This document shows, in pieces, positions 63,280 to 64,000 of a stretch of DNA of 64,000 bases; positions within the stretch are counted from its first letter, which is position 1, and each line of letters starts with the position of its first letter. Made by a program: the position numbers and the translations under genes. The notes below the pieces were generated by a model. The model was not told the origin of the DNA and did not search any database. It saw nothing but the letters and a program-made list of their open reading frames with translations. This DNA is from CAVPFA01 sp963703655 (GTDB taxonomy: Bacteria; Actinomycetota; Acidimicrobiia; Acidimicrobiales; Bog-793), in contig CAVPFA010000003.1 in the NCBI GenBank assembly GCA_963703655.1, positions 868,001 to 932,000 of the forward strand, written 5' to 3'.

Positions 63280-63825
63280 GTGGTCCCGAACAACTACGCG
63301 GGCTTCTTTCAGGCTGCGTCGCAAGCCTCTGGCGCCCTGATCGGCTTGATCTTCGTGGTCGTCTCGCTGAGGCCGGCCCAGATCATCGGCCCGCACGCCG
63401 ACTCGACTGCGAGAGGGCTCGCTGCAAGCAGCTTCACGGGTCTCGTCAACGCCTTTTTCGTATCGCTGCTGGCCCTCATTCCGGGCACGAATCTCGGCGT
63501 TGGCGCCGCCATCATGGCGACGCTCAGCTTGTACCACACCCTGCGCCTGCACTTAGGGCGACCAGGCGCCAGGCACACCGTCACCTTCGTCGCCAGCCTG
63601 CTGGCCTACGGAGTTCAGCTCGGTTTCGCCGTCGCGTTCGTCGTGCACCCGCACGACGCCGGACTCGTCAATGATCTCAGCTTCGTGGTGATTGGCTCGT
63701 TCGCCGTGGCCCTCAGCCGCGCCTGGCAGCTGATGCAGAGCACGACCATCGCGGCATCAGATGAGGCCCACGCCCAAGTTGCACCAGGGAATGACCCGAA
63801 GACTAAGGGCACCGCAGGCGGGTAG
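63280..63825 (+). CDS. Four-helix integral membrane protein, unknown function
   Basis: 181 residues from GTG 63280. Four hydrophobic segments: ASGALIGLIFVVVSL near 16, SFTGLVNAFFVSLLALIPG near 50, VTFVASLLAYGVQLGFAVAF near 102 and DLSFVVIGSFAVALS near 130. The loops are short, with a hydrophilic Lys/Gly C-terminus. The start YAGFFQAASQASGALIGLIFV is a pattern frequent in uncharacterised membrane proteins. No transport motif was seen. The 133 bases after it hold only the leader of the tRNA gene. Confidence 0.65.
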   Translation: MVPNNYAGFFQAASQASGALIGLIFVVVSLRPAQIIGPHADSTARGLAASSFTGLVNAFFVSLLALIPGTNLGVGAAIMATLSLYHTLRLHLGRPGARHTVTFVASLLAYGVQLGFAVAFVVHPHDAGLVNDLSFVVIGSFAVALSRAWQLMQSTTIAASDEAHAQVAPGNDPKTKGTAGG

Positions 63826-63958
63826 CCCTCCTCGACCTGGCGCCTTTGCCGCCGGACGGACGGCGGTTTCCAGTTCGACCGACCGCGAGCGTGCGCAACG
63901 CCAGTTCCCGGGGCGTCCCGGGACGGCCATCAGCCCGGATAGGCTTCGCGCTCGAATT

Positions 63959-64000
63959 TCCGGGGTAGCTCAATCGGCAGAGCACGCGACTGTTAATCGT
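63959..64000 (+). tRNA. tRNA-Asn (GTT), 5' part
   Basis: The acceptor 5' strand TCCGGGG, D arm GCTC-AATCGGCA-GAGC and anticodon arm CGCGA-CTGTTAA-TCGT are present. The loop gives anticodon GTT (Asn). The T arm and 3' acceptor strand lie beyond the window end. Confidence 0.88.

Overview
The window is a high-GC actinobacterial chromosome segment. A mycothiol-dependent enzyme family member, a BldD-type regulator and many leaderless starts (TANNNT about 6-7 bases before an ATG or GTG) point to Actinomycetota. The dnaG-rpoD and phoH-ybeY-CNNM-era order and the sequence character would fit an uncultured lineage near Acidimicrobiia, but that rank is inference.

Region 1 (1-2399) is host DNA with three small GNAT-type acetyltransferases (one cut by the window edge) and a YCII-like protein. 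Region 2 (2400-17822) is a 15.4-kb integrated element inside the 3' half of a tRNA-Glu(CTC) gene, flanked by exact 50-bp repeats (attL 2400-2449, attR 17773-17822). It has a tyrosine integrase, a small rightward accessory cluster, and then a long leftward block. That block holds an HTH/excisionase-like protein, an early region, a RepA-type ATPase with an iteron-like array, putative small and large terminase subunits, coiled-coil proteins and a capsid-like protein. No portal, protease, tail or lysis gene was recognised, so it looks like a phage satellite or a strongly reduced prophage. An ISL3-family IS with perfect 8-bp target duplications sits in its middle. A repeated site, GTGCATC-N4-GTGCATC, occurs ahead of int, ahead of the packaging operon and ahead of the excisionase-side operon, suggesting one common regulator.

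Region 3 (17774-30814) is host DNA: intact tRNA-Glu, tRNA-Gln, gltX, a ferredoxin, an acyl-CoA mutase large subunit with isobutyryl-CoA-type active-site residues, an MBL hydrolase, the three-gene proton-translocating transhydrogenase (pntAA-pntAB-pntB), pcm, a PIN/TRAM membrane protein, a GH18-like lipoprotein and rpsT. Region 4 (30916-46928) carries lepA, an iron permease, hrcA-dnaJ-rsmE, bldD-hemW, a HIT protein, phoH-ybeY-CNNM-era, a threonine-synthase-like enzyme and dinG. Six of these genes carry eleven inferred single or double base indels, mostly in G/C runs, probably sequence errors. Region 5 (47085-64000) has a two-gene membrane-protein unit, an orphan D12-class adenine methyltransferase, hutH, cysH, uppS-recO, a DUF559/AbiEi-like protein, glyS, ppdK, dnaG, the major sigma factor gene and a tRNA-Asn cut by the window end.

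A recurrent oddity in the host part is that many genes are followed by short tandem duplications that include or touch their stop codon (hutH, recO, glyS, dnaG, rpoD and others). At dnaG/rpoD the duplication appears to have created the present ribosome binding site and start of the sigma factor gene.
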